64,000 nucleotides of DNA, taken from contig NZ_QVML01000006.1 of the NCBI RefSeq assembly GCF_010501015.1, positions 1-64,000 of the forward strand, in the 5' to 3' direction. Made by a program: the position numbers and the translations under genes. The DNA is from Bacteroides sp. 214. Lineage in GTDB: Bacteria; Bacteroidota; Bacteroidia; Bacteroidales; Bacteroidaceae. The notes under the pieces are model-generated. The model saw only the letters and a list, made by a program, of their open reading frames with translations, searched no databases and had not been told where the DNA came from. This document shows, piece by piece, positions 57,188-64,000 of the stretch (positions are counted from its first letter, which is position 1; each line of letters begins with the position of its first letter).

Positions 57188-58897
57188 TTAAAATTGAATT
57201 TTCCATATTCCACAAGCCAGTTTGGAAAATTTGTTTTGACGAATATTGATATTTTGTAGTTTCCATTCTGTATCATCAATAACTTTTGTAATGGCATATT
57301 TACTTGTCTTGTAAATGATTTTTTTCGTTTCAAAATCTTTGTCGGCAGCCTCTTTGTTATTTTTAGAACTTTCTAAAATCGTTAAGTTGCCCAATTTATA
57401 TACATTTTTGCTAAATTCATCTTCAGTAAATTTTGTTTGCCAAATAGCAGGATAGCTTTCTGGTAATATATGCTCAATGGTGCCTTTGTCTGTATCAAAA
57501 TCATATAGACATCCTCCATTCTCTTGAGATTCCAGATTATATAGAGTATATCGGAGTGATTTTTTATCAGTGGAATTGTTAGTGTTAAATTGTTTTAATG
57601 AAAAATAATGCTTGAACTTTTCATCATCAACATATATACTCTTTAAATCATTTAAAACACCCTGTATAGTCGGCTTAGGATTTCTATAAAGGTTAATCGC
57701 TGCTCTGCTATAGACTTTCTCCATCTCATTAGTTTGTAATTTTGCAATGACATTATATCTATAAGAAATAACAACAATAGCCTGGAGCAAACGTTTAAAA
57801 TCATTACTACCCACTTCAAATTTTTCACAAGCAACCATTAATAGTGGTTTCCATTGAGTCACTCTAAACGTTTTTAATATGATTATTGCAGTGTGATTAT
57901 CTTTATCAGTATTCCATAATTCATCACCTGGAGCCGCTAAAGCCATATAATTATATGCATAGAACTCCAATCTATCTAATAGTTCAAATACTGCTTTATC
58001 CAACTTAACATAATTTTTTATCTCTTTGAAGAGATATTCTTTTGATATTTGTTTGCGTGTAGCAACTAAATAGTAACGCAAGAAAGCTGGAAAATCTTTT
58101 AAACCAACAACATCGATTATCCTCTTCCATTGATTTTTTACCTGTTGAAGATCTATATCACTTTTTGCTACTAAAGAAAATAAATAATTTTTTAATAAGT
58201 CTGTAGAGGTCAATTCTACACCTCTTGAATTTAAAGTTTCAAAAACAGTATAAGCATTTAGTTCATCTTCAACAGTTATTTGAATAAACATCATAAGCTC
58301 ACCTATATCATTATTCAAAAATGAGGCTAGTTTTGCTCCTGATATATCTTTGAAATGTTTTGAAACCCTATCTTTAAAAAAAACAAATGCATTCCACATT
58401 AATTTTTCAGAATCAGAAAGCTTACTAATATTTAATGGCTTTTTAAACTTCAGCAATCTACTTTGATAGAATGAATCATTATTTTCATTCAAAAACAATT
58501 TGCTGGAATATGAAAGAGAAGATGGGTCTTTCTGGCCGATATATTGAGTCATTAACAAATTTACTCTTTCCTTATTTTCATTTTCCTCAATTTTATTTTC
58601 AACAAGTAGTTCTATCTCACTTATTATTGCAAGGACTAAAATACTTAATGTGGTAAATCGTTGCTGCCCATCTATAATCAGAAAATCTTTACTGTCATTA
58701 CTTTGTAGGACGATTGAACCCATATAATGCATTTGTTTGGATTCAACAGCGATCTCAATATCATTCCATAGATCTTCCCAGTTATCCTGAGTCCAAGAAT
58801 AATCTCTTTGAAATTGCGGAACACGATATATATTACTGCTATTAAAAATGTCATTTAGACTAACTGTTCTTGTTCCTAATAAATTTTTTGTTGCCAT
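57188..58897 (-). CDS. DUF262/DUF1524 protein (GmrSD-type restriction-like nuclease)
   Basis: A 569-residue protein. The N-terminal DUF262 domain has the ParB-like motif YRVPQFQRDYSW and IIDGQQRFTTLSI (Asp 76-Arg 80). The C-terminal DUF1524 domain has the HNH-like set IEHILPE (474-480), LGNLTIL (502-508) and a following Asn-rich NNKEAADKDF. GmrSD-type enzymes use the N-terminal part for NTP binding and the C-terminal part to cut modified phage DNA. Both sets of residues look intact. It sits 81 bp downstream of an orphan AbiEi gene inside the island, in keeping with a phage-defence role. Confidence 0.86.
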   Translation of the reverse strand: MATKNLLGTRTVSLNDIFNSSNIYRVPQFQRDYSWTQDNWEDLWNDIEIAVESKQMHYMGSIVLQSNDSKDFLIIDGQQRFTTLSILVLAIISEIELLVENKIEENENKERVNLLMTQYIGQKDPSSLSYSSKLFLNENNDSFYQSRLLKFKKPLNISKLSDSEKLMWNAFVFFKDRVSKHFKDISGAKLASFLNNDIGELMMFIQITVEDELNAYTVFETLNSRGVELTSTDLLKNYLFSLVAKSDIDLQQVKNQWKRIIDVVGLKDFPAFLRYYLVATRKQISKEYLFKEIKNYVKLDKAVFELLDRLEFYAYNYMALAAPGDELWNTDKDNHTAIIILKTFRVTQWKPLLMVACEKFEVGSNDFKRLLQAIVVISYRYNVIAKLQTNEMEKVYSRAAINLYRNPKPTIQGVLNDLKSIYVDDEKFKHYFSLKQFNTNNSTDKKSLRYTLYNLESQENGGCLYDFDTDKGTIEHILPESYPAIWQTKFTEDEFSKNVYKLGNLTILESSKNNKEAADKDFETKKIIYKTSKYAITKVIDDTEWKLQNINIRQNKFSKLACGIWKIQF

Positions 58898-58978
58898 TTT
58901 TCTTTTTATTAAATTATTATACTATTTATTGTAACAGGGATTATCCAAGTTGATAAAATATAGCATATCTTCTGCATC

Positions 58979-59746
58979 TTATTCATACTCTTGCAATTCT
59001 ATAGGAACAGTAATCCTATACTTAGGAACATAACCCCCATTTTTCACCAGTTGAAGTTTTGAAGTTCCGAGCTCTATTGTGTTTAAATTAAGATATTCAA
59101 ACCATTGATGATCGGCTTTTTCTGCCATGTATAGAAACATTCGTTTGACTCTTAAATTATCTGTGTTCTCCAATAACTTTTGCAATACTTTAGGACGGAG
59201 TGTGGTCAGGTTTTCCATCACATGGTATAAATCCATATATGAATACCGTTTGGGAGCTATCAACAAACACTCAAAAAAGGCTTGCTCATGCGAAGATACC
59301 TGTGTGTTTGGATACTCCGGTTTGTAGTTCATTAATTTCGGCTTAGGAAGTGATTCTGTCGAGAAAAACTCTAATGTATAACCGAAATCATAGCTTTTTA
59401 GCCAATCAGGAACAACTTCTTGTTTCGGATGTATGATGGTTATTGTAGCTCTTCCCATAGGAATATAGTGAGCATGACCTGTTAGTTCAAAAGCAGAAAG
59501 AGCACCTATATGGAAATTCTTATTTAACTGTCTGTTATAACTCTCTAAAGCACCAAATAGGGTTGGCTTATCGCCTGTACGATACATCACACCTTTAGAC
59601 AATGAGGATAACCAACCGGAATCTCTGTATTTCTTCACAAGTTGATCGGAATATCCGTTTTCCTTTAACCATGAAGAAAAGTACAACTCTTCAGGATTGC
59701 TCTTTTGCAATAGTTGGTTGATTTTATTTTTGTTTTCTACACTCAT
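58979..59746 (-). CDS. AbiEi-family antitoxin/regulator without adjacent toxin
   Basis: A 255-residue protein. Its N-terminal winged-helix region (YFSSWLKENGYSDQLVKKYRDSGWL) and the following SKGVMYRTGDKPTLFGALESYNRQL match AbiEi antitoxins of type IV systems, of the group with an extended C-terminal domain. AbiEi normally represses its own promoter and neutralises an AbiEii nucleotidyltransferase encoded downstream. Here the downstream gene is the DUF262 protein, so either AbiEi regulates that gene or its toxin was lost. A candidate operator lies at 59816-59864. Confidence 0.82.
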   Translation of the reverse strand: MSVENKNKINQLLQKSNPEELYFSSWLKENGYSDQLVKKYRDSGWLSSLSKGVMYRTGDKPTLFGALESYNRQLNKNFHIGALSAFELTGHAHYIPMGRATITIIHPKQEVVPDWLKSYDFGYTLEFFSTESLPKPKLMNYKPEYPNTQVSSHEQAFFECLLIAPKRYSYMDLYHVMENLTTLRPKVLQKLLENTDNLRVKRMFLYMAEKADHQWFEYLNLNTIELGTSKLQLVKNGGYVPKYRITVPIELQEYE

Positions 59747-59815
59747 GGTTTATAATTGCGAATTAAATTCAACTTCAAAGTTATGGTTTTCTACATAAAC
59801 CACCAAAGCATGGTT

Positions 59816-59864
59816 GAGTTTGTTTTGCTATTCTATACTTTGGGTATAGAATGAGGGCAAACTC
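59816..59864. promoter_or_regulatory. Nested dyad upstream of orphan AbiEi (candidate operator)
   Basis: A perfect 8-bp inverted repeat TTCTATAC-TTTGG-GTATAGAA (59831-59851) is nested inside a second pair, GAGTTTG (59816-59822) and CAAACTC (59858-59864). The centre is about 95 bp upstream of the AbiEi start. AbiEi proteins are known to bind inverted repeats in their own promoters. The remaining sequence to 60099 shows no gene. Confidence 0.5.
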
Positions 59865-60099
59865 GCTTTCGATAAAATGCCTCAGAAGCTTCTTTTTTAG
59901 GAAGAGGCAATTTCATTCTCTTTATTAGGAATTTCAGAATACATTGTGGGGGTATTTAACTCTCTCTGCTCTGGCCTAAGGTCTTGCCCTGACTCTTGCC
60001 TCGCAGCATAATTAGACCTCGCAGACTGTACTTGAATCTATTACAATTCATGACATAAGGGTATGTCATATTTGAAGTGACACACCCTCTTTCTTTTGA

Positions 60100-60339
60100 C
60101 TACCAAGTTATAACCTTATCTACAATCTCTTGTTGCTCAGATACTGTGCGTCTAAGATAGATGCGAGTTGTCTCAATACTCTCATGTCCCATTAAATCTG
60201 CTAACAGAGAAATGTCATTGAATTTTTCCAAAAAAAATTTAGCAAAACGGTGACGAAATGAATGTGGATATACTACTTTCTCATTCAGTCCATACTTCAC
60301 AGCATAGTTTTTCAGTTGCTGGGCTATCGGACTTGTTTT
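60100..60339 (-). pseudogene. Tyrosine recombinase, C-terminal remnant
   Basis: About 80 codons of the catalytic C-terminus. HSFRHRFAKFFLE supplies the HxxR box, LADLMGHESIETTRIYLRR supplies the last His and the nucleophile Tyr, and the frame ends IVDKVITW. The frame is closed upstream by TGA at 60340-60342, and no start or N-terminal domains precede it. The AbiEii stop codon lies 10 bp away. It is the same strand and type as the N-terminal remnant at 61875-62074. Confidence 0.85.
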
Positions 60340-60348
60340 TCACATCAC

Positions 60349-61170
60349 TTACAAGAACTTAACCCTATCAGCTAACTGCAGAAAATAATCATTCGACCAG
60401 ATATCCAATTCTTTGGGATTCTGAATAAATGGAAGTACATCACGTTTCACCATAGCAATGTCAGTAGAAGAAAGTCTTTCTTTTAGCATAGTGGTAAAGT
60501 CCTTCTTATCCATATCCATACCGTTAAACTCTTTGGCTCTGATTTGTAGATGGGCAAAATCGAGTGAAACATTATGCCGTACATACCATTCAAAATCGTA
60601 CCAGTCTCGACCTTTTACCCGAGTTTTCCAATTACGAAATAACAAAGCGTGCATCTTTCCTGCATATAAATCGGGAAGAGTAAAACAACGGGTCATAAAT
60701 GAAAAAGGCATCAACGACAGTTTCTGCTCTGTAGTAAACCCAAGAGGTGGATCAATATCAACCTCTATCTTGATTTTTAAATCTTTTTCCGTTTTGAACT
60801 TAACGTCATATATTGCCGTGTCATCCTTTAAAAAGGCCGATTCAACTTTTGTTTCTTTCTTCTTTTCCTTGCGAGTAATAACAATATCACGACCTGCTGC
60901 TTTGAATTCATCTATAATAGCAGGAAAATAGCTTTCCAGATCAAACGTCTCATCTTTTCCGACAAGAGAGAAATCCATATCTTCGCTGAATCGAGGAAGC
61001 TCATGAAAGATTCTCAAGCAAGTACCTCCATAAAAAGCCGCCTTATCGAAGAATCCTCCACGGTATAATCCCGCAAGCGTTATTTCTTGCATTACTTCGT
61101 GTATTGCATTTCTCTTTTGCTCATTAGTTTTTATCTCGTATCTCGAGAGCATTTGTTCAAATATGTTCAT
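60349..61170 (-). CDS. AbiEii-type toxin (nucleotidyltransferase)
   Basis: A 273-residue protein of the AbiEii/MNT-like nucleotidyltransferase family, toxin of type IV toxin-antitoxin and abortive-infection systems. The catalytic signature is FYGGTCLRIFHELPRFSEDMDFSL, split here as GGT (48-50) and SEDMDFS (62-68), giving the paired acidic residues. Family members transfer nucleotides, for example onto tRNA acceptor ends. The ATG at 61170 overlaps the AbiEi stop by 4 bp, which supports this start over one at 61230. Confidence 0.9.
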   Translation of the reverse strand: MNIFEQMLSRYEIKTNEQKRNAIHEVMQEITLAGLYRGGFFDKAAFYGGTCLRIFHELPRFSEDMDFSLVGKDETFDLESYFPAIIDEFKAAGRDIVITRKEKKKETKVESAFLKDDTAIYDVKFKTEKDLKIKIEVDIDPPLGFTTEQKLSLMPFSFMTRCFTLPDLYAGKMHALLFRNWKTRVKGRDWYDFEWYVRHNVSLDFAHLQIRAKEFNGMDMDKKDFTTMLKERLSSTDIAMVKRDVLPFIQNPKELDIWSNDYFLQLADRVKFL

Positions 61171-61793
61171 GATTCTAAGAAATTTAATAAGATTTGTAAT
61201 GCTTCCTTTTTCTTCCCGACTTCTAAACACTCTTTTACAATATTAAAATCTATCACCTCTAAGCTGGACATATCAAACCGCAAATCTTCTTTTAAGTAAG
61301 CCACTAAAGCTTTTTCTGACTGTATTCGCAAGTGTGGCGTTGTGGTAATCATATCACATAAAGCCTTTTCGGGGGTCGCTATCAGGAAAGTATATCTGTT
61401 TTCAATTGTTTCCTGCTTTATGCCAATGGCGTAATAAGCATCGTTTGTTGTTATGTATTCGAAATTGGCTATCGAATTCTCAAAGGACTTTGAGCGATTG
61501 GTTGTCAAGGAGCGAACAGTATATACTTGTTCAGGAATCAATCCGTAATAGCGCAAAGCACTCTCCATAGAAACATAAGATGGACCATATATATGATTCG
61601 CAATCAGTTCTAGGGATAACAGTTGCTTGCTTACTTCGGGTGATACAACATACATTCCTCTTTTCAGTCGGATTATCTTTCCTGCCTGTTCAAGATTGGC
61701 AATCTTGTTTCGGGGGGAATGATAACCTACAAACAGCGAACGTAATACCGCATAGTCAACCGGTATTATGCCTAATTGTTCTAATTCTTCCAT
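61167..61793 (-). CDS. AbiEi-type antitoxin
   Basis: A 208-residue AbiEi antitoxin. The N-terminal winged helix (DYAVLRSLFVGYHSPRNKIANLEQAGKI) leads to LKRGMYVVSPE, the standard AbiEi motif, and then YGPSYVSMESALRYYGLIPE. It would repress the operon and counter AbiEii. A TATATTTG box at 61815-61822 and an ATGA junction with the toxin gene complete a standard two-gene module. Confidence 0.9.
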   Translation of the reverse strand: MEELEQLGIIPVDYAVLRSLFVGYHSPRNKIANLEQAGKIIRLKRGMYVVSPEVSKQLLSLELIANHIYGPSYVSMESALRYYGLIPEQVYTVRSLTTNRSKSFENSIANFEYITTNDAYYAIGIKQETIENRYTFLIATPEKALCDMITTTPHLRIQSEKALVAYLKEDLRFDMSSLEVIDFNIVKECLEVGKKKEALQILLNFLES

Positions 61794-61814
61794 ATTTCAT
61801 GCGTAATTGACGAA

Positions 61815-61822
61815 CAAATATA
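61815..61822 (-). promoter_or_regulatory. Promoter -7 box of the AbiEi-AbiEii operon
   Basis: On the minus strand TATATTTG, an exact TAnnTTTG match 22 bp before the AbiEi ATG. Confidence 0.55.
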
Positions 61823-61874
61823 GTAATTTTTGCACACTTAGTTGAATAAAAAAAGAATAACTGCGCAAAAATTG

Positions 61875-62074
61875 CTAAACCAAACCAAAATATATCCAAA
61901 TCGGTGACAAACCCACTGCTCTATTGGTTTTCATACTCCATAAGTCTGGACGAGCATTATGTCTTGAGGTAAATTCAGTCCTATCTCCATTAAGAGTTAT
62001 TCTTATTGCAATAGGTAGTTCACCATTTTATCTTTTCTTAATTGGAAGTTTACTTTAAATGTTGTTTTTGCCAT
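61875..62074 (-). pseudogene. Tyrosine recombinase, frameshifted N-terminal remnant
   Basis: From an ATG at 62074 the minus strand reads MAKTTFKVNFQLRKDKM, then a frame change is needed to continue GELPIAIRITLNGDRTEF and TSRHNARPDLWSMKTNRAV. This is the N-terminal arm-binding domain of Bacteroidetes site-specific integrases. Similarity fades after about 61900, and a stop is reached at 61875. Together with 60100-60339 it represents the two ends of one integrase gene, with the AbiE module between them and the middle missing. Confidence 0.75.
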
Positions 62075-62226
62075 AATTTTTGCAGTTTTAGATGTTAAAT
62101 TGGTGGCAAAGTCAATTAACTATAAATTGCTACCCAAACTCTTTCTTTGGAAGTATAAATTAATTAATCTGATTTTGGTATCGATTTTCATTAACTATCT
62201 GATAATCCGCACCATACATTTCAATT

Positions 62227-62276
62227 ACACACAAACAAAAAGACCCTCGGAACTTCCGAAGGTCTTCTTTGTGCGG
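62227..62276. repeat. Direct repeat, right island boundary (candidate att site)
   Basis: Second copy of the 56987-57034 repeat: ACACACAAACAAAAAGACC, then TCGGAACTTCCGA, then GGTCTTCTTTGTGCGG. It lies about 150 bp from the start of the integrase remnant, the normal place for an att site. It is followed by CTGAAGGGACTCAACC, which resembles the reverse of a tRNA T-arm (GGTTgAGTCCC) but no full tRNA is present. Confidence 0.65.
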
Positions 62277-62675
62277 CTGAAGGGACTCAACCGTTATTTA
62301 GCCTATGTAGCTGATTTTCAGTTAATTGTATATTGCTCGACAATGAGACTGCACAAAATGACTGCACAAAACAGCTGATTCCAAAGAACGATTATTGATT
62401 TTTGTTGGGGCAAATATGCAACTAAATTTGAAAACAAACAATCATTCGCAAGAAAATAAATATCAGTAAGATAGAAGAATTTTTGAAAAATTTGGAGGTA
62501 ATTACTTTCAAAACCACAAACTAACTGCACAAATTACAGAACAAACAAACAAAGCAAATCAAAGCCACCCAGCCAACATAAAGAAAAAAATAAGAGGGTG
62601 GGTACTTCCTCCAGTACGGATACTATATATAAATTCCACCCGTTTTTTCTGAATTTCGTTTTTTTAGATAGATTT
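62277..62675. other. Gene-free flank of the island
   Basis: About 400 bp, AT-rich, with no credible gene. The word ACTGCACAAA recurs (about 62348, 62361 and 62523), as might be expected of recombinase arm-binding sites. A longer plus-strand open stretch (62100-62378) runs through the att repeat and is not coding. Confidence 0.4.
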
Positions 62676-62864
62676 TCATCGCAAAAAAATGGTATCAAAA
62701 ACGAGCCAACCGATAACCAAAAGCACAGAAAAGCAACCGCCATTTGAAGACATTTCAGCCTTTTTAGGGTCATCCTCATCTTCATCCTCATCCTCAAACC
62801 AATCCGTTAGTTCATTTGTATTCTGGTGGTAGTCGAAGTCTTCCCAGTCGTTGTTATCGTCCAT
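62676..62864 (-). CDS. Small acidic membrane protein
   Basis: A 62-residue product. The N-terminal 40 residues are very acidic (WFEDEDEDEDDPKK), followed by one hydrophobic segment (CFSVLLVIGWLVFDTIFL). It starts 3 bp after the stop of the 62868-63473 gene, so the two appear to be one operon. I recognise no family. The composition is consistent with a real short membrane peptide, but an AT/acidic low-complexity frame arising by chance is possible. Confidence 0.5.
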   Translation of the reverse strand: MDDNNDWEDFDYHQNTNELTDWFEDEDEDEDDPKKAEMSSNGGCFSVLLVIGWLVFDTIFLR

Positions 62865-62867
62865 TTC

Positions 62868-63473
62868 TTATTCTTTGCTATTGGAATGTATTATAGCATT
62901 CATCAACGAATTTATTTCATTTGCTTTTGACGCATTGCTTCCTAAATTAAGACCGACTTGTGGAGTTGCTATACTATTTATCCCGACATATACGGTATAT
63001 GTTGTCCTATCAGGCTCTCTAAGCACTTGAGTTGTGGTTTTGACATTATATTTTTTCCCCATTCCCCACAAAATCTGCTCCTCTGCTAATTCGTATTCAT
63101 CTGGTTTTGTTATGTGTTTCTCAGCTCCTCTAATTGTTTTTGTTTCTATTTTACAAGAAATAATGTCATCAAAAGAATATCTTTCGTTATAGATGAACAC
63201 TACTCGACCTTTCTCATATACATATATTTGGTCTTCTTCGCCAATAGTAAAGTTTATTGTTTTCGTGAGCTTACCAAACTGGCTTTCTCTTTCCATAATT
63301 TCTTTAGCCCATGCTTCTTTTCGCATTTCTATTCTTTTCTTCCTTTCTTCTGCTTTCTTCTGCTTTTCTTCCTTTTTTAGAACTGCATCCTTATCATAAG
63401 ATGCAAACAAATGAACTAAGGTTATTACAACAACAAAAACAAAAACAATAAGCAATAAATCTATAATATCCAT
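62868..63473 (-). CDS. Unknown protein with N-terminal membrane anchor and coiled coil
   Basis: A 201-residue product. A membrane segment (LLLIVFVFVVVITLVHLF) is followed by a very charged helical stretch (KKEEKQKKAEERKKRIEMRKEAW) and a mixed alpha/beta domain (about 70-200) with FTIGEEDQIYVYEKGRVVFI and TYTVYVGINS. No family is recognised. The anchor plus coiled coil resembles small accessory-region proteins that display a domain at the inner membrane. A structured, untranslated leader precedes it (63474-63742). Confidence 0.7.
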   Translation of the reverse strand: MDIIDLLLIVFVFVVVITLVHLFASYDKDAVLKKEEKQKKAEERKKRIEMRKEAWAKEIMERESQFGKLTKTINFTIGEEDQIYVYEKGRVVFIYNERYSFDDIISCKIETKTIRGAEKHITKPDEYELAEEQILWGMGKKYNVKTTTQVLREPDRTTYTVYVGINSIATPQVGLNLGSNASKANEINSLMNAIIHSNSKE

Positions 63474-63742
63474 ATCATTTAAAGACCCACTGTTCCCAAG
63501 TGAGCTTTAATAAATAATGAAAGCGTGGGAACTGTAGCCATCACTTTATCAGAGGCTCTGGACTGCCCAACAACAAGCAATAACAACAGCCCACGCCCTT
63601 ATCGTATATTTGAAATATACAACTGGACGTAAGCCGTTCGTTATCATCTTTGTTGTTTGGAATTGTCCAGATTCCTGATATAAGATAATATCTAAACGCT
63701 TACTAAGTAAATACACCTCATCGTTGAGGCTCTGCAAAGGTA
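63474..63742 (-). ncRNA. Structured leader or small RNA, identity unknown
   Basis: On the minus strand a TACCTTTG promoter box (63735-63742) is followed by about 255 bases rich in stems. Pairs include CCTCA/TGAGG (63716-63729), CTGGAC/GTCCAG (63623-63628, 63665-63670), the palindrome GTATATTTGAAATATAC (63604-63620), and GCGTGGG..CTGT with ACAG..CCCACGC (63523-63535, 63586-63596). It could be a small RNA, a leader that controls the 201-residue gene, or a recombination or transfer site. A 62-codon frame (63549-63737) overlaps these stems and I do not call it. No known RNA family was recognised. Confidence 0.5.
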
Positions 63743-63823
63743 GTGGAATATGTTAAAATTTCAAACCTATGTAAGCGAAATTTTCTATTCATAAACGAAT
63801 TAAAAATTAAAATATTTAGAACA

Positions 63824-64000
63824 ATGAAGACATTAAATTTTAGACTACGGTCGTTTGTTAGCGAATTGAAGAAAAAGTACGGCTACACCATTAACAAATC
63901 ATATCGGTCAATCGCTACCGATATTGAGGGATTAAGCCACGTAACCGTTAAAACGTATTTGTATCAATTAGAACAACTGGGGTACATCAGAATTGAAAAC
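63824..64000 (+). CDS. Probable winged-helix DNA-binding protein, cut by window edge
   Basis: 59 codons from an ATG at 63824 to the right edge, beginning MKTLNFRLRSFVSELKKKYG. The segment SYRSIATDIEGLSHVTVKTYL followed by LEQLGYIRIEN has the recognition-helix and wing pattern of GntR/MarR-like or replication-initiator winged helices. It could be a plasmid- or transposon-type initiator or a regulator. The rest lies outside the window. Confidence 0.55.
   Translation, partial: MKTLNFRLRSFVSELKKKYGYTINKSYRSIATDIEGLSHVTVKTYLYQLEQLGYIRIEN

Noticed and set aside
62277..62300. A truncated tRNA next to the right direct repeat
   Set aside because: Only a T-arm-like stretch (GGACTCAACC on the plus strand) is visible; no anticodon or D arm can be folded around it.
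62100..62378. A 92-codon plus-strand gene
   Set aside because: It runs through the integrase promoter side and the att-like repeat, and shows no protein features beyond AT-rich composition.
63549..63737. A 62-codon minus-strand gene
   Set aside because: It overlaps several strong stems directly downstream of a promoter box, has no recognisable family, and its sequence is explained better as structured RNA. It is not excluded.

Overview
The window reads as a chromosomal segment of a Bacteroidales bacterium, most likely Bacteroidaceae (Bacteroides or a close relative). Four things point there: recurrent TAnnTTTG promoter boxes, a SusC/SusD pair, a glsB-glsA pair next to the mraZ-ftsZ cluster, and the low-GC recO / tRNA-Glu / rpsT / gyrB neighbourhood. 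The species cannot be named from the sequence alone.

Layout. 1-166 is a transposase fragment cut by the left edge. 860-4825 holds gpmI and a DUF3109 gene, a 22-bp-stem bidirectional terminator, and the convergent glycine-lipid genes glsA-glsB. 5075-20776 is one long division and cell-wall cluster: mraZ, rsmH, ftsL-like, ftsI, murE, mraY, murD, ftsW, a single-frame murG-murC fusion, ftsQ, ftsA, ftsZ and yqeY. 21454-24842 carries recO, tRNA-Glu(UUC), rpsT and gyrB. 25272-34500 is a compact pectin-type polysaccharide utilisation locus: SusC, SusD, a DUF4957/DUF5123-like surface lipoprotein and a PL1 pectate lyase. 34507-47926 is housekeeping: a TlpA-like lipoprotein, dgt, dut, a TPR lipoprotein, a DUF4292 lipoprotein, an EnvC-like protein, an M20 deacetylase, an acyl-CoA ligase, prfB with its programmed +1 frameshift, a 43-residue membrane peptide, a CYTH protein and an MgtC/DUF4010 membrane protein. 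48553-53666 has an outer-membrane receptor and two tandem membrane-anchored AraC-type regulators. 53687-56863 is a tight three-gene operon (EEP nuclease-like protein, patatin phospholipase, GNAT). About 56987-62276 is a decayed integrative island bounded by ~48-bp direct repeats. It keeps a DUF262/DUF1524 restriction-like gene, an orphan AbiEi, a complete AbiEi-AbiEii pair, and two widely separated fragments of one integrase. 62676-64000 is further accessory DNA: two small unknown genes, a highly structured untranslated segment, and an HTH-like gene cut by the right edge.

The most unusual signal is non-coding. A family of dispersed elements (279-653, 20799-21174, 41664-41727, 47905-48386) is built from imperfect tandem modules that all have a 22-bp period, plus a stem with a compensatory base change. 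The copy at 47905-48386 has 20-bp perfect terminal inverted repeats and an 8-bp target duplication, and it has replaced the stop codon of the DUF4010 gene, adding six residues. A second, unrelated-sequence element at 21192-21450 also carries 22-bp units, has inverted ends and a 9-bp flanking duplication, and sits exactly on the recO stop codon. These look like non-autonomous mobile elements that settle at gene 3' ends.

All calls come from reading the sequence; no database search was run.
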